This document shows positions 19,803-28,386 of a DNA stretch of 64,000 nt, piece after piece. The DNA comes from Streptococcus sp. bf_0095 (GTDB taxonomy: Bacteria; Bacillota; Bacilli; Lactobacillales; Streptococcaceae): positions 620,001 to 684,000 of the forward strand of contig NZ_RCYU01000001.1 of NCBI RefSeq assembly GCF_004166885.1. Direction: 5' to 3'. Made by a program: the position numbers and the translations under genes. Under the pieces are notes generated by a model, which did no database searches, was not told the origin of the DNA, and saw nothing but the letters and a program-made list of their open reading frames with translations. The stretch's first letter is position 1. Each line of letters begins with the position of its first letter.

Positions 19803-19935
19803 ATTCTTATTATAGCAATTTTATCACCAAAAAACAGTAGAAAACTCTCAAATCTAGAAATTAAATCCTAAAAAACAATAGGAAATTAGGGGACTACCCT
19901 ATCCCCTGTCATTTAGTAATAGCCAATTTCAAAAA

Positions 19936-19969
19936 CAAAAAAGAACAGGTCAGTTCTCACCTGCTCTTT
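19936..19969 (-). terminator. Terminator after gloA
   Basis: GAGCAGGT / ACCTGTTC stem with an eight-base loop, extended by AAA/TTT, then TTTTTTG on the minus strand. Confidence 0.8.
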
Positions 19970-19992
19970 ATCCTATGTGATGTGATTGCTGA

Positions 19993-20379
19993 TTATAGGG
20001 ACTTTTCACGAATCACTTCTACTTTGTAGCCATCTGGGTCCACAATAAAGTAATAGTTTGGAAGTGTTCCTGGCAAACCTTTTGGATCTGTTACTTGGTA
20101 ACCTTTTTCCTTATGCTCGGCATGAAGGGCTTCAAGATCTGGTGTACTCAAGGCTACGTGAGCAAAACCATCTCCAATTACATAGGGACCATGATCATAG
20201 TTGTAAGTTAATTCCAACTCATAGTCATCCCCTTCTAAACCAAGATAAACGATCGTAAATTTGTATTCAGGAAAATCTTTGCGGCGCAATTCCTTAAAGC
20301 CAAATGCATCTGCATAAAAGGCAATTGATTTTTCTAAATTCTCCACACGTAAACAAGTGTGTAACATTTTTGAAGCCAT
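19993..20379 (-). CDS. gloA: Lactoylglutathione lyase-type glyoxalase I
   Basis: Metal-dependent vicinal-oxygen-chelate enzyme that detoxifies methylglyoxal. Metal ligands are visible at H5 (MASKMLHTCLRV), the Glu in DDYELELTYN, the His in GFAHVALST and the Glu in YKVEVIRE. 128 residues. The ATG at 20379 has AGAGGTG four bases away; an in-frame ATG 33 bases upstream has nothing comparable. It is monocistronic, between terminators and repeat B1. Substrate thiol is unproven. Confidence 0.9.
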   Translation of the reverse strand: MASKMLHTCLRVENLEKSIAFYADAFGFKELRRKDFPEYKFTIVYLGLEGDDYELELTYNYDHGPYVIGDGFAHVALSTPDLEALHAEHKEKGYQVTDPKGLPGTLPNYYFIVDPDGYKVEVIREKSL

Positions 20380-20451
20380 AAGACACCTCTTTCTTTTTTT
20401 ACTATTATACACTAGTCAGATCAAAATAGCGATTAATTGAAATGGATGAAA

Positions 20452-20736
20452 AAGAGAGTGGGACAGAAATCGGTCATTCGTTAGAATTCGATTTCGTCGT
20501 CCCACCTCCGCACAGCTTCAACAGTCTGGGAGACTGTTGAAGGTTGCAGATAAAGGAAACATAGTTTCCGTCAACATAGGGCATCTTTGAAGCTTAAAAA
20601 GCGAACAAAGACTTAGGATACTTGCTTCGCAAGTTCTATCCGCCACCTCAAAGCAGTGCTTTGAGCACTCAACCACTGCATCTTGCTCGACAATCCAAAG
20701 ACAATTGAGAGGCTAGGATTTCTGTCCCACTCTCTT
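20452..20736 (-). repeat. Structured repeat B, long copy B1, with 20-bp terminal inverted repeats
   Basis: Perfect 20-bp inverted ends (20452-20471 and 20717-20736) enclose 245 bp with several hairpins, including CTTCAACAGTCT / AGACTGTTGAAG, ACTTGC / GCAAGT and CTCAAAGC / GCTTTGAG. There is no open frame of note. The 3' end on the plus strand includes the first two bases of the ciaH stop codon. The outer ~60 bases on each side match B2 in reverse orientation; the centres differ. It looks like a MITE or a folded RNA element. Confidence 0.75.
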
Positions 20737-22108
20737 ACTTGTTCTTCGTTGATTTAGAACTGGATCTCTTTTTACTTTCTGACTTAGTTGCTAGTTTTAC
20801 CTCGAAAATAGAACCTTTAGGTTTGTTATCTCGAACACTAATGGTACCATTGAAGGCTTCTACGATTTGCTTGGCTAAGGATAAGCCTAAACCAAAACCA
20901 CCCTTTTGACGGGTTCGCGCTTTATCCACTCGATAGAAACGATCAAAAATCCGTTTTTTATCTTCATCAGCAATTCCTGGACCATTGTCCTCTACTCGAA
21001 GATAGAGATAACGATCCTTGAATTGGGCGACAAAGCGTATTTTCCCTTCTTCCTCCGTATATTTGAGGGCATTATCATACAAAATGGTCATCAGTTGTTT
21101 CAATAGGACCTTATCAGTCACCAGACTCCTATCCACCAGATTCTCATATTCGAAGATTTTTTCGTTTTCCTCCGCAATGATTTCATAATTGGCAAAAGTT
21201 TGATCAAAAAAGGATGGTGTGATCTCGCAAAACTCCGGTTTAATCCCATCATCTCGACGGGCTAAGTTTAAGAGATTGGTCGTCAATAAGCGCATATTGC
21301 GAACTTCATCCAAAGAGGAGGCGATATTCTCACTAGATTCCATAATCGTTGCCTCTGGTTTGCGGAATAAGGTTTCCAAACGATTTTGCAAAACCGCTAA
21401 AGGCGTCCGCAATTCATGAGAGGCATTTTCGACGAAGGCCTTCTGCCGGTTCATGCTCTCTAAGAGAGGTTTCACACTCATCTTAGCCAGGAAGATACTT
21501 GCAAAGAGGGAAATGCCCCAGAAACAAATCATGACCAAGGCAATTTGACTCTCATGTTTTTCACTGGTCTGTTCCAACTGACTGATATTGGTCATGATCA
21601 CGGCATATTTCACCCCGTCGATATAATCATCGGGATCAATATCTACCAAATAAGCCCGGTAACTTTCCTTCTGCTTATAATGATTGGTAATTTGAATCTG
21701 CTTGATTTTGTTTAAATAACTGCGACTAAAAGTTACTGTTTTTAGATCTAGGAAACCATTATCCGTCGTCACATTTTCAAATTTATCATTCAAAAGGATA
21801 GCTGTGCTATTGGAAGTAACCGATGGTCTAGGGCCATCCTCGGGACCAAGTTCATCATCTTCTGGGCCGTCATCAGCAGTTTCGTCTCTTCCCATCCCAT
21901 TGCCTGTACGGTTTGCCAAACTGATAATCGAATAGCGATCTTTACTGAGCATTTTTAAATTTTCGTCAACCGTTGTATAAAGACTGGAACGCATCACCTG
22001 AATAATAATCAAGGTCATGGTTGAGAAAATCAAGGTAAAGAGTCCGAAATAGCGGATGAAATAAGAAAAGTCATCCGCATTGACAGTTTTTTTAATTTTA
22101 TTGAGCAT
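20735..22108 (-). CDS. ciaH: Sensor histidine kinase CiaH
   Basis: Membrane sensor that phosphorylates CiaR; in streptococci the pair governs competence, envelope stress and biofilm traits. Two membrane segments (about 18-39 and 188-208) frame a ~150-residue extracellular domain, followed by a HisKA domain with H231 in ASHELRTPL. The ATPase boxes are NALKYT, EDNGPGI and [14 protein letters not shown]. The sensor domain has an acidic insert at residues 75-91 ([15 protein letters not shown]). The gene overlaps ciaR by 11 bases. Its Lys/Ser-rich tail ends at repeat B1. Confidence 0.93.
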   Translation of the reverse strand: MLNKIKKTVNADDFSYFIRYFGLFTLIFSTMTLIIIQVMRSSLYTTVDENLKMLSKDRYSIISLANRTGNGMGRDETADDGPEDDELGPEDGPRPSVTSNSTAILLNDKFENVTTDNGFLDLKTVTFSRSYLNKIKQIQITNHYKQKESYRAYLVDIDPDDYIDGVKYAVIMTNISQLEQTSEKHESQIALVMICFWGISLFASIFLAKMSVKPLLESMNRQKAFVENASHELRTPLAVLQNRLETLFRKPEATIMESSENIASSLDEVRNMRLLTTNLLNLARRDDGIKPEFCEITPSFFDQTFANYEIIAEENEKIFEYENLVDRSLVTDKVLLKQLMTILYDNALKYTEEEGKIRFVAQFKDRYLYLRVEDNGPGIADEDKKRIFDRFYRVDKARTRQKGGFGLGLSLAKQIVEAFNGTISVRDNKPKGSIFEVKLATKSESKKRSSSKSTKNK

Positions 22109-22772
22109 CTTTCAGAATATACCCCACGCTACGCAATGTTTGGAGATTTTTTGCAAAGTCTGTACCTTTTAATTTCTTCCGAATCTTAGAAACATACACT
22201 TCGACAACCGAAATGGTCGTATCGCTATCAAATCCCCAAAGTCGATCAAAGATTTGTGTTTTTGGCAGGATGACATTTTGATTTTGAAGGAAATAGACCA
22301 AAAGATCAAATTCTTTTCCTAATAGTTCTACTTCTTTCCCTTCAACAAGCGTAGAGTTAGTCGAGAGATTAACGGTCACATTCCCATAAGAAAGAGTATT
22401 TTCATTGACCTTACCAGCGCGCTTCAACAATGCTTGGATTCGCATTTTCAACTCTTCTAGGTAGAAAGGCTTGGTCAGATAGTCATCTGCTCCCAACTCA
22501 AAACCATGGCCCTTATCGTCCAAGCTCTCTTTGGCTGTCATAATCAATACCGGAGTGGAGACCCCCTTATCTCTCAATTCTTTTAGAACTTGGAAACCAT
22601 CTTTGCCAGGAAGCATGAGGTCCAGTAAAATTAGGTCATAGATCCCACTTTCAGCCTCATACAAACCTTCATCCCCATCAAAGACTTGCATGACATCTGC
22701 AAAATCATCTAAAAAATCAAATACTGAATTAGACAAACCAAGGTCATCTTCGACTAATAAAATCTTAATCAT
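22098..22772 (-). CDS. ciaR: Response regulator CiaR
   Basis: OmpR-family DNA-binding regulator, 224 residues. Phospho-acceptor D51 sits in [10 protein letters not shown], with the acidic pocket LVEDD, the conserved Lys in TKPFYLEEL and a C-terminal winged helix ([20 protein letters not shown]). The sequence is nearly identical to the pneumococcal CiaR as remembered. pepN lies upstream, as in the pneumococcus, but a Gly/Gln-rich gene and bioY intervene. An extended -10 (TGTTATAAT) lies in the 110-bp gap before it, so it may have its own promoter. Confidence 0.96.
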   Translation of the reverse strand: MIKILLVEDDLGLSNSVFDFLDDFADVMQVFDGDEGLYEAESGIYDLILLDLMLPGKDGFQVLKELRDKGVSTPVLIMTAKESLDDKGHGFELGADDYLTKPFYLEELKMRIQALLKRAGKVNENTLSYGNVTVNLSTNSTLVEGKEVELLGKEFDLLVYFLQNQNVILPKTQIFDRLWGFDSDTTISVVEVYVSKIRKKLKGTDFAKNLQTLRSVGYILKDAQ

Positions 22773-22825
22773 GTTTACTTTCTCCTTCTCATTATTCCAC
22801 AGGGATGATGAGTATTTTCTACTCT

Positions 22826-22838
22826 ATTATAACATGAC
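22826..22838 (-). promoter_or_regulatory. Extended -10 promoter before ciaR
   Basis: TGTTATAAT on the minus strand, about 55 bases before the ciaR ATG. There is no good -35 box. AAGGAG precedes the start codon. Confidence 0.45.
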
Positions 22839-22882
22839 AAGGCTTCATACAGTAGCTTTCAGATAGCGATTTCAACTTTTTC

Positions 22883-23452
22883 TTAGCCCGCTGTCCCTGT
22901 CTCATCCTTTGATGAATGTTTTGTATTGCTTGACGATTTTTTCGAAGAGGACTTCTTGGAGGACTTTTTATTGGATTTCCCATTTTGTTGGCTGTCTGGT
23001 TGAGCTTGAGGTCCCCCATCTTGTGGCGATTGGTCATTCCTATTCCCCTGGCCTGGTCCACCGTTTTGACCATCTTGCGGGGGCCTACCACCCGGTCCAC
23101 CTCCAAATCCATCTTGTCCTTGCTGACCTTGAGGTCCCCCACCTTGTGGCGGTTGACCATTCATCTCACCTTGCCCTGGTCCACCATTTTGTCCATTAAA
23201 ACCTTGTGAGTTAGAATGTCCATTTTGTCCTTGAGGATTTTGGTTAGGTTGGTTAGTGTTTTGTGTAGAGACTGTTGCTTGTTGACGTTGGGGAGTCGTA
23301 TTGGCTGTCGCCAACATTCCCAATCCAAATCCACTTGTCATTCCTACGATGAGTCCTCCTGTTGCTGCGACAGTTGCCCACCACTTAGGACTTTTCTTAA
23401 GAACAATCATTTTTTCAGTTCTTTCTTGCTTTTGTTCATTCGAAGCTTGCAT
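22883..23452 (-). CDS. Membrane-anchored Gly/Gln/Pro-rich protein preceding ciaR (positional analogue of CiaX)
   Basis: 189 residues, function unknown. A short basic N-terminus is followed by one membrane segment (about 26-48), then an extracellular low-complexity region of Gly, Gln, Asn and Pro, and a Lys/Ser tail (KKSSKKSSSKKSSS). The core holds two related blocks (NGGPGQGEMNGQPPQGGGPQ and NGGPGQGNRNDQSPQDGGPQ), encoded by imperfect DNA repeats about 123 bp apart. It is the gene immediately upstream of ciaRH, the place of ciaX in S. mutans, but sequence similarity to CiaX is not claimed. Four CiaR-like half-sites precede it. Confidence 0.8.
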   Translation of the reverse strand: MQASNEQKQERTEKMIVLKKSPKWWATVAATGGLIVGMTSGFGLGMLATANTTPQRQQATVSTQNTNQPNQNPQGQNGHSNSQGFNGQNGGPGQGEMNGQPPQGGGPQGQQGQDGFGGGPGGRPPQDGQNGGPGQGNRNDQSPQDGGPQAQPDSQQNGKSNKKSSKKSSSKKSSSNTKHSSKDETGTAG

Positions 23453-23507
23453 TCTTTCATTTCCTTATTTTTTTTTATTTAAACAAGGCCTTTGTTTAGA
23501 TAAGGAT

Positions 23508-23562
23508 AGTTTACCGACCCTTCCTTAACCGTGGCTAAATTTTTTCTTAAACTTTCCTAAAA
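23508..23562 (-). promoter_or_regulatory. Four phased CiaR-like half-sites and -10 box
   Basis: On the minus strand TTTTAG (23562-23557), TTTAAG (23551-23546), ATTTAG (23540-23535) and GTTAAG (23529-23524) start exactly 11 bases apart, each separated by five bases. CiaR boxes in streptococci are two TTAAG-type half-sites with a five-base gap. TAAACT (23513-23508) lies ten bases downstream, as expected for a CiaR-activated -10. The target is the Gly/Gln-rich gene at 22883-23452. Confidence 0.65.
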
Positions 23563-23599
23563 TGATCAAGGAGACATTTGTAACAGCTGAAAAGAAGAC

Positions 23600-23628
23600 T
23601 TGACAGGGTTCCTTCTTTTTTGTAGAAT
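23600..23628 (+). promoter_or_regulatory. bioY promoter
   Basis: TTGACA (23600-23605) and TAGAAT (23623-23628) with a 17-base spacer, a near-consensus sigma-A promoter. The start of transcription would fall inside the BirA-type operator. Confidence 0.8.
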
Positions 23629-23660
23629 AGTTACCATAAAAATAAATCGAGGTTTACTGT
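23628..23660 (+). promoter_or_regulatory. BirA-type biotin operator over the bioY leader
   Basis: TAGTTACC and GGTTTACTG form inverted half-sites with 15 bases between ACC and GGT, the layout of Gram-positive BirA sites (GTTAAC-type arms with a 14-15 base gap). The arms are imperfect. The site starts at the -10 box and runs through the ribosome site AGGT, so binding would block both initiation and translation. Confidence 0.6.
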
Positions 23661-23661
23661 T

Positions 23662-24204
23662 TTGAAAAAAATTGAATCAATGACATTAATTGCTCTTGGA
23701 GCAGCTCTGATTGCTGCCCTATCACCTTTTACAATCCCACTTGGACCCATTCCTATCACGCTTCAGACTTTAGCCATTGGATTAATCGCCAGCATCTATC
23801 GTCCAAAAGAAGCTACCCTTTCCGTTCTCATTTACCTCCTCTTAGGTGCCATTGGACTTCCCGTCTTTGCAGGTGGTCACGGAGGCATCAGCTCCTTCTA
23901 CGGTCCCACTGCCGGATTCCTTTTCTTCTTTCCCCTTCGTGCTTTGGTTACTTCTATCTTTGCTGGTCAAAAGGGACAGCCCATTCGTATTTTTCTTGCT
24001 AACGCTTTAGGAGAAGTCGTTCTCTTTATTGGGGGTGCCTTAGGGTTTATGCTCATTGCCCATAAATCTTTAGATTTCGCAATAAAATTTGTCGTCTTAC
24101 CTTTTGTGGTGCCAGATTTGATTAAGATTACGTTGACAACTATTTTCGCGGTCATTCTTTATCGAAATCTCAAGCATCTCCCTTATTTCAAAAAAGAAAA
24201 ATAA
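23662..24204 (+). CDS. bioY: Biotin transporter BioY (ECF S component)
   Basis: Membrane biotin-binding subunit of an energy-coupling-factor importer; it works with shared EcfAAT proteins, not encoded here. 180 residues, six hydrophobic segments, with the family motifs GPIPITLQTLA and YLLLGAIGLPVFAGGHGG and GPTAGFLF. The best start is the TTG at 23662, which has GAGGT upstream; the first ATG (codon 7) has no ribosome site and would cut into the first helix. The rare start codon should lower translation. Confidence 0.9.
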   Translation: MKKIESMTLIALGAALIAALSPFTIPLGPIPITLQTLAIGLIASIYRPKEATLSVLIYLLLGAIGLPVFAGGHGGISSFYGPTAGFLFFFPLRALVTSIFAGQKGQPIRIFLANALGEVVLFIGGALGFMLIAHKSLDFAIKFVVLPFVVPDLIKITLTTIFAVILYRNLKHLPYFKKEK

Positions 24205-24206
24205 AA

Positions 24207-24256
24207 ACTCTTAGAGAGGCTTGCAGATCTGCATAGCACTCTCTAGGAGCTTTTTT
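24207..24256. terminator. Bidirectional terminator between bioY and pepN
   Basis: CTCTTAGAGAG / CTCTCTAGGAG (one G-T pair) with an inner CAGATCTG palindrome in the loop, followed by CTTTTTTC on the plus strand and AAAA/TTTT on the other side. Confidence 0.75.
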
Positions 24257-24258
24257 CA

Positions 24259-26802
24259 TTATTTTGTTGCTAGAAGGGCTGCTTCAACAGCTGCTTTCTC
24301 ACGCTCGATAAGATCGATACGAGCGGCGATTTCCTTGATTCCCATCTTGATATTGCGGCTAATCGCCATATCTTCTAATTGAGGTTCAAAGAAGGCCTTG
24401 TATTCATTCAAGCGTTCAAGGGTCTTGAAACAGTTGGCTGGGTAGATAACAAACTTATCAAAGCTCATATCACCACCGAGTGCCTTCTTGATCCAATCCC
24501 AGTTCTCACGTGCCCAAGTCCAGGTTCTTCCTTGGGTAAAGTCATGATGCAAGAAATTGAAGTACCAGCTCATAGCCAAGTCTTGCGGTTTCACCACATC
24601 CTTGTTCTTCCACTCCTTCAATAGAGCTTCCAAGGTTTCCGCATCTTTGGTGTAAGAAAGAGCTGCCGCTAACTGGCGCTTAAAGTTTCCATCCACTGTC
24701 TTCACATAGGTATCTAGGTATTGTTGGCTAAGTGCCTTGGTTTCCTGATGCTTGATTTGGTTGATCAAGATTTGCAGACGAATGGCAGCTGGAAGTTTTT
24801 CTAGATCAGATGCATGTGCTTCAAAGAGGACACTCGCTTGGGCTTGTGCAGCTTCATCATTAGCCTTAATCATATTGGCAATCATGAGCTGACGAACTTT
24901 TTCGTCTTCTTCTGCTTCACCTGGCTTAGCTTCTAGTCCCAAGCGTTCAAAGTTGTAGCGGTTCATCCGTTTCAACAGCTCATGGAAGGCAACTTCTGTT
25001 TCCGTTCCTTCATTCACAAAGAGACTGATTCCAGTCAAGACGCTCGAAACAGCAGAAACTACCAAGAAGGAATTTTCTTCTGTCAAATGCTCGATCACTG
25101 GCAAGAGGCTTGCATAGGAAATTTGCCCACTTTCAGCTAACAGACGACGTTCTTGAACCACTTGTAATTTTGAAGTGCTATCTAAGTTAGCAAGGTCCGC
25201 AAGGATGTCTTCCAACAATTCCCCACGGTAGTCACTGATATAGTGGGCCGTATTTTCTGTATTAAAGCGAAGAGCACCGCTATTAGCTGCTTTCAAGGCA
25301 CTGTAGTTTGGAATTTCTAAGACTTCTGTTTCCAAAGTATCTGGAATACCTGACCAGTTGCTATTTAGCGGAACAACCCACTTGCGACCTTTTTCTTCTT
25401 TTTCTCCGATAAAGAACTGGTCTTGACGGATGATCAAGGTATCATTCTCTACAGAAGCTGAAACAACTGGATAGCCAGGTTGCTCCAACCAAGAATCCAT
25501 AAAGGCTGCTACATCCCGACCAGAAGCTTGACCCAAGGCTTCCCAAAGATCTTGCCCAATGGTATTTCCATATTGGTGCTTTTCAAAGTAGATTTTCAAG
25601 CCCTTGCGGAAAGCGTCATCGCCTAACCAGCGACGAAGCATGTGCATAAGACGGCTACCCTTAGCATAAACAATCGCTGGGTCAAAGAGGGTGTTGATCT
25701 CGTCTGGGTGTTTCACTTCCACATGGACGGATTGAACGCCATCAGTCGCATCGCGTTTCAAGGCAGCAGGTACACCAGTTGTTTGGAAGTCTTCAAAAAT
25801 GTTCCAGCTTGGTTCGATGGCATCCAAGCAGACATATTCCATCATATTGGCGAAGCTTTCATTCAACCAGAGGTCATCCCACCACTTCATCGTTACGAGA
25901 TTTCCGAACCATTGGTGAGCCAATTCGTGAGCCACCACCAAGGCTACTGTTTGACGGCTTTGAGCTGTCGAGTTCCCATCTACAAGGAGATAAACTTCGC
26001 GGTAGGTTACCAAGCCCCAGTTTTCCATAGCTCCTGAAGAGAAGTCTGGAAGGGCGATATGAAGGGATTGAGGGATTGGGTAAGCAACTCCATAGTAGTC
26101 TTCATAGAATTCAATAGCACGAACGGCAATATCTAATGAGAAGTCCAAGTTTTCTAATGGGTGAGCTTTGGTAGAGTAGACACCGACTAGGGTTCCATTC
26201 TTGGTCTTAGCTGTCACTCCTTGAAGATCTCCTGCCGCAAAGGCCAAGAGATAAGAAGACATACGAGGAGTTGTATCAAACTTCCAAATACCTGTTTCTT
26301 TCCGACTTTCGACATCGATTTCAGGCATGTTAGAAAGAACGATTTCCCCTTCTTCTTGGTCAAATTTCACAGCCAAATCAAAGGTCGCTTTGGCTTCTGG
26401 CTCATCCACACTCGGGAAGGCTTCACGCGCAAAATGGCTCTCAAACTGAGTGGAGATGACCTCTTTTTTGACACCATCTACTGTATAGTAAGACGGATAG
26501 ATCCCTGTCATATTATCGGTAATTTTTCCTTTATAAGAAAGTGTAAGGTTTACTTTACCTGTAGCAGGAACTTCAACAAAGACCGCTTCTTCCTCATCCT
26601 TGACTGTAAAAGCACAATCTTGCCCATCTACTTGTGCAGATTCGATGGTCAAATCCTTTTGGTGAAGAGAAATGCGAGTCTTCTTTGCTTCTCCGGTAAT
26701 AGTCACTTTCCCTGAGAAAGTTTTGTTTGAGCGGTTCAAATCTAAGAATAGATCATAGTGCTCAGGTACAAATGTATCAATAAAATGTGCAACTGCTTGC
26801 AT
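24259..26802 (-). CDS. pepN: Membrane alanyl aminopeptidase N (M1 family)
   Basis: Zinc aminopeptidase that trims peptides in the cytoplasm. It has the substrate-binding GAMENWGL, the zinc motif HELAHQWFGN with a Glu 18 residues later in LWLNESFAN, and the catalytic Tyr region. A large ERAP1-like C-terminal helical domain completes 847 residues. The start at 26802 has AAGGAG six bases away; an ATG six codons upstream overlaps that site and is less likely. It lies upstream of the cia region as in the pneumococcus. Confidence 0.95.
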   Translation of the reverse strand: MQAVAHFIDTFVPEHYDLFLDLNRSNKTFSGKVTITGEAKKTRISLHQKDLTIESAQVDGQDCAFTVKDEEEAVFVEVPATGKVNLTLSYKGKITDNMTGIYPSYYTVDGVKKEVISTQFESHFAREAFPSVDEPEAKATFDLAVKFDQEEGEIVLSNMPEIDVESRKETGIWKFDTTPRMSSYLLAFAAGDLQGVTAKTKNGTLVGVYSTKAHPLENLDFSLDIAVRAIEFYEDYYGVAYPIPQSLHIALPDFSSGAMENWGLVTYREVYLLVDGNSTAQSRQTVALVVAHELAHQWFGNLVTMKWWDDLWLNESFANMMEYVCLDAIEPSWNIFEDFQTTGVPAALKRDATDGVQSVHVEVKHPDEINTLFDPAIVYAKGSRLMHMLRRWLGDDAFRKGLKIYFEKHQYGNTIGQDLWEALGQASGRDVAAFMDSWLEQPGYPVVSASVENDTLIIRQDQFFIGEKEEKGRKWVVPLNSNWSGIPDTLETEVLEIPNYSALKAANSGALRFNTENTAHYISDYRGELLEDILADLANLDSTSKLQVVQERRLLAESGQISYASLLPVIEHLTEENSFLVVSAVSSVLTGISLFVNEGTETEVAFHELLKRMNRYNFERLGLEAKPGEAEEDEKVRQLMIANMIKANDEAAQAQASVLFEAHASDLEKLPAAIRLQILINQIKHQETKALSQQYLDTYVKTVDGNFKRQLAAALSYTKDAETLEALLKEWKNKDVVKPQDLAMSWYFNFLHHDFTQGRTWTWARENWDWIKKALGGDMSFDKFVIYPANCFKTLERLNEYKAFFEPQLEDMAISRNIKMGIKEIAARIDLIEREKAAVEAALLATK

Positions 26803-26890
26803 GAGTATCTCCTTCTTCATTTATTCTCATCTTCTATTCTAACATAAATCCTATGGTCTGTAAGGTAAGAGGAGGCAAAACCAGATCTCT

Positions 26891-26934
26891 AAGAAAATAA
26901 AGTCTGAGATGATGACCTCAGACTTTATTTTCTT
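26891..26934 (-). terminator. Strong terminator after phoU
   Basis: An 18-bp perfect stem (AAGAAAATAAAGTCTGAG and its complement) with an eight-base loop, beginning at the phoU stop. A and T runs at both ends make it bidirectional, but no gene opposes it. Confidence 0.85.
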
Positions 26935-27586
26935 ATAATTCCACAATTTTTCCTGTTTCGAAGTAGACAACCCATTCACAGATGTTTTTTGCATAATCTC
27001 CGATGCGTTCCAAGAAGTTGATCACTTGGAAATAATCCCGTCCGGTAACGATGGACTCTGGATTCTTCCGAATTTCTTCTGTTGCTAATTCTTGAATGCT
27101 ATCAAAGTAATGGTTGATCACTTCGTCTCGGCTAGCTACTTCATAGGCCAAATCTACATCACCTTTGAGGTAAACATCCAGTGTCGCTTCAACAAAGTCT
27201 TTAACTTCACGTCCCATCTTGCTGATCTCTTCTTCAACAGATTGGATGCGGACTTCCCCCTTCATTCGAATAGTTGCTTTCGCGATTGAAACCGCATGGT
27301 CACCCATCCGCTCTAAGTCAGAGACTGCTTTTAAGACCGTCATGACCACGCGAAGGTCTTGCGAAACTGGCTGTTGAAGGGCGATAATCTCAAAAGATTT
27401 GCGCTCCAATTTCACTTCGTATTCATTGATATCCGCATCATCTTCGATAACCTGGCGGGCCAATTCACGGTCATGTGTGACGAAAGCACGAACCGTACGA
27501 TTGATTTGGGTCAACACTTCATTTCCCATTGCATAAAATTGGTTATGCAATTTTTCTAAATCTTCTTCAAATTGAACTCGTAACAT
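26933..27586 (-). CDS. phoU: Phosphate transport regulator PhoU
   Basis: Helical cytoplasmic protein, 217 residues, that links the Pst importer with phosphate signalling. Two three-helix repeats carry the metal-binding motifs EIALQQPVSQDLR-like and ERMGDHA in the first half (DLERMGDHAVSIA) and FLERIGDYAKNICEW in the second. Last gene of the pst operon, 12 bp after pstB2 and followed by a strong terminator. Confidence 0.94.
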   Translation of the reverse strand: MLRVQFEEDLEKLHNQFYAMGNEVLTQINRTVRAFVTHDRELARQVIEDDADINEYEVKLERKSFEIIALQQPVSQDLRVVMTVLKAVSDLERMGDHAVSIAKATIRMKGEVRIQSVEEEISKMGREVKDFVEATLDVYLKGDVDLAYEVASRDEVINHYFDSIQELATEEIRKNPESIVTGRDYFQVINFLERIGDYAKNICEWVVYFETGKIVEL

Positions 27587-27598
27587 TTTATTTTCTTC

Positions 27599-28357
27599 CT
27601 ATCCAAATTTACCAGAGACATAGTCTTCTGTTTCTTTCTTAGCTGGGTTCAAGAACATTTCATTGGTATCATTGTACTCAATCAAATCGCCATCCAAGAA
27701 AAAGGCTGTTTTATCGGAAATCCGACTCGCTTGCTGCATGGATCGAGTCACCAAGAGCATGGTGTAACGGTCTTTTAGTCCATACAGGGTTTCTTCAATC
27801 TTACCAGCTGAAATCGGGTCCAGCGCTGAAGTTGGTTCATCCAAAAGAATAATCTTTGGACTGGTCGCAAGGACCCGCGCTACACAAACCCGCTGCTGCT
27901 GACCACCAGAAAGTCCGATAGCAGAATCATGCAGGCGATCCTTGACCTCATCCCAGATGGAAGCACGTTTCAGTGAGGTTTCAACCGCTTCATCCAAAAC
28001 AGCCTTGTCCTTGACACCATTAATCATCAAGCCATAGGTCACATTATCATAAATGGACATTGGAAAGGGATTGGGCTGTTGGAAGACCATTCCGATTTCC
28101 TTACGAAGCTCCACTGTATCAGTCCGGGGACTATAGATATTGTGACCGTTGTAGATGACGGTTCCTGTCGTCGTCACCTCATGGTTCAAATCGCCCATCC
28201 GATTGATGGCTTTAAGCAAGGTAGATTTCCCTGATCCTGAAGGACCAATCAAGGCTGTAATCTCCTTTGGAGCAAAATCCAAAGAAACACTATTTAAAGC
28301 CTTCTTTTTATTGTAATAAACCGACAAGTCCTTGACTTGCAAAATTGGTTCTGTCAT
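27599..28357 (-). CDS. pstB2: Phosphate ABC importer ATPase PstB (second copy, switch His replaced)
   Basis: Nucleotide-binding subunit of the high-affinity phosphate importer. Walker [10 protein letters not shown], signature LSGGQQQR and Walker [13 protein letters not shown] are intact. The switch position reads [12 protein letters not shown], so R205 replaces the histidine that PstB1 keeps ([11 protein letters not shown]). With PstB1 next door, a heterodimer with one impaired ATP site is plausible. 252 residues; 29 bp after pstB1. Confidence 0.94.
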   Translation of the reverse strand: MTEPILQVKDLSVYYNKKKALNSVSLDFAPKEITALIGPSGSGKSTLLKAINRMGDLNHEVTTTGTVIYNGHNIYSPRTDTVELRKEIGMVFQQPNPFPMSIYDNVTYGLMINGVKDKAVLDEAVETSLKRASIWDEVKDRLHDSAIGLSGGQQQRVCVARVLATSPKIILLDEPTSALDPISAGKIEETLYGLKDRYTMLLVTRSMQQASRISDKTAFFLDGDLIEYNDTNEMFLNPAKKETEDYVSGKFG

Positions 28358-28386
28358 TCTATTTTCCTTTTTGTTGTCATATTCCT

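Noticed and set aside
22909..23199. Plus-strand open frame of 96 codons opposite the Gly/Gln-rich gene
   Set aside because: It is the antisense of repetitive GC-rich coding DNA and has no promoter or ribosome site. The minus-strand gene has an anchor, signal-like helix and regulatory sites.
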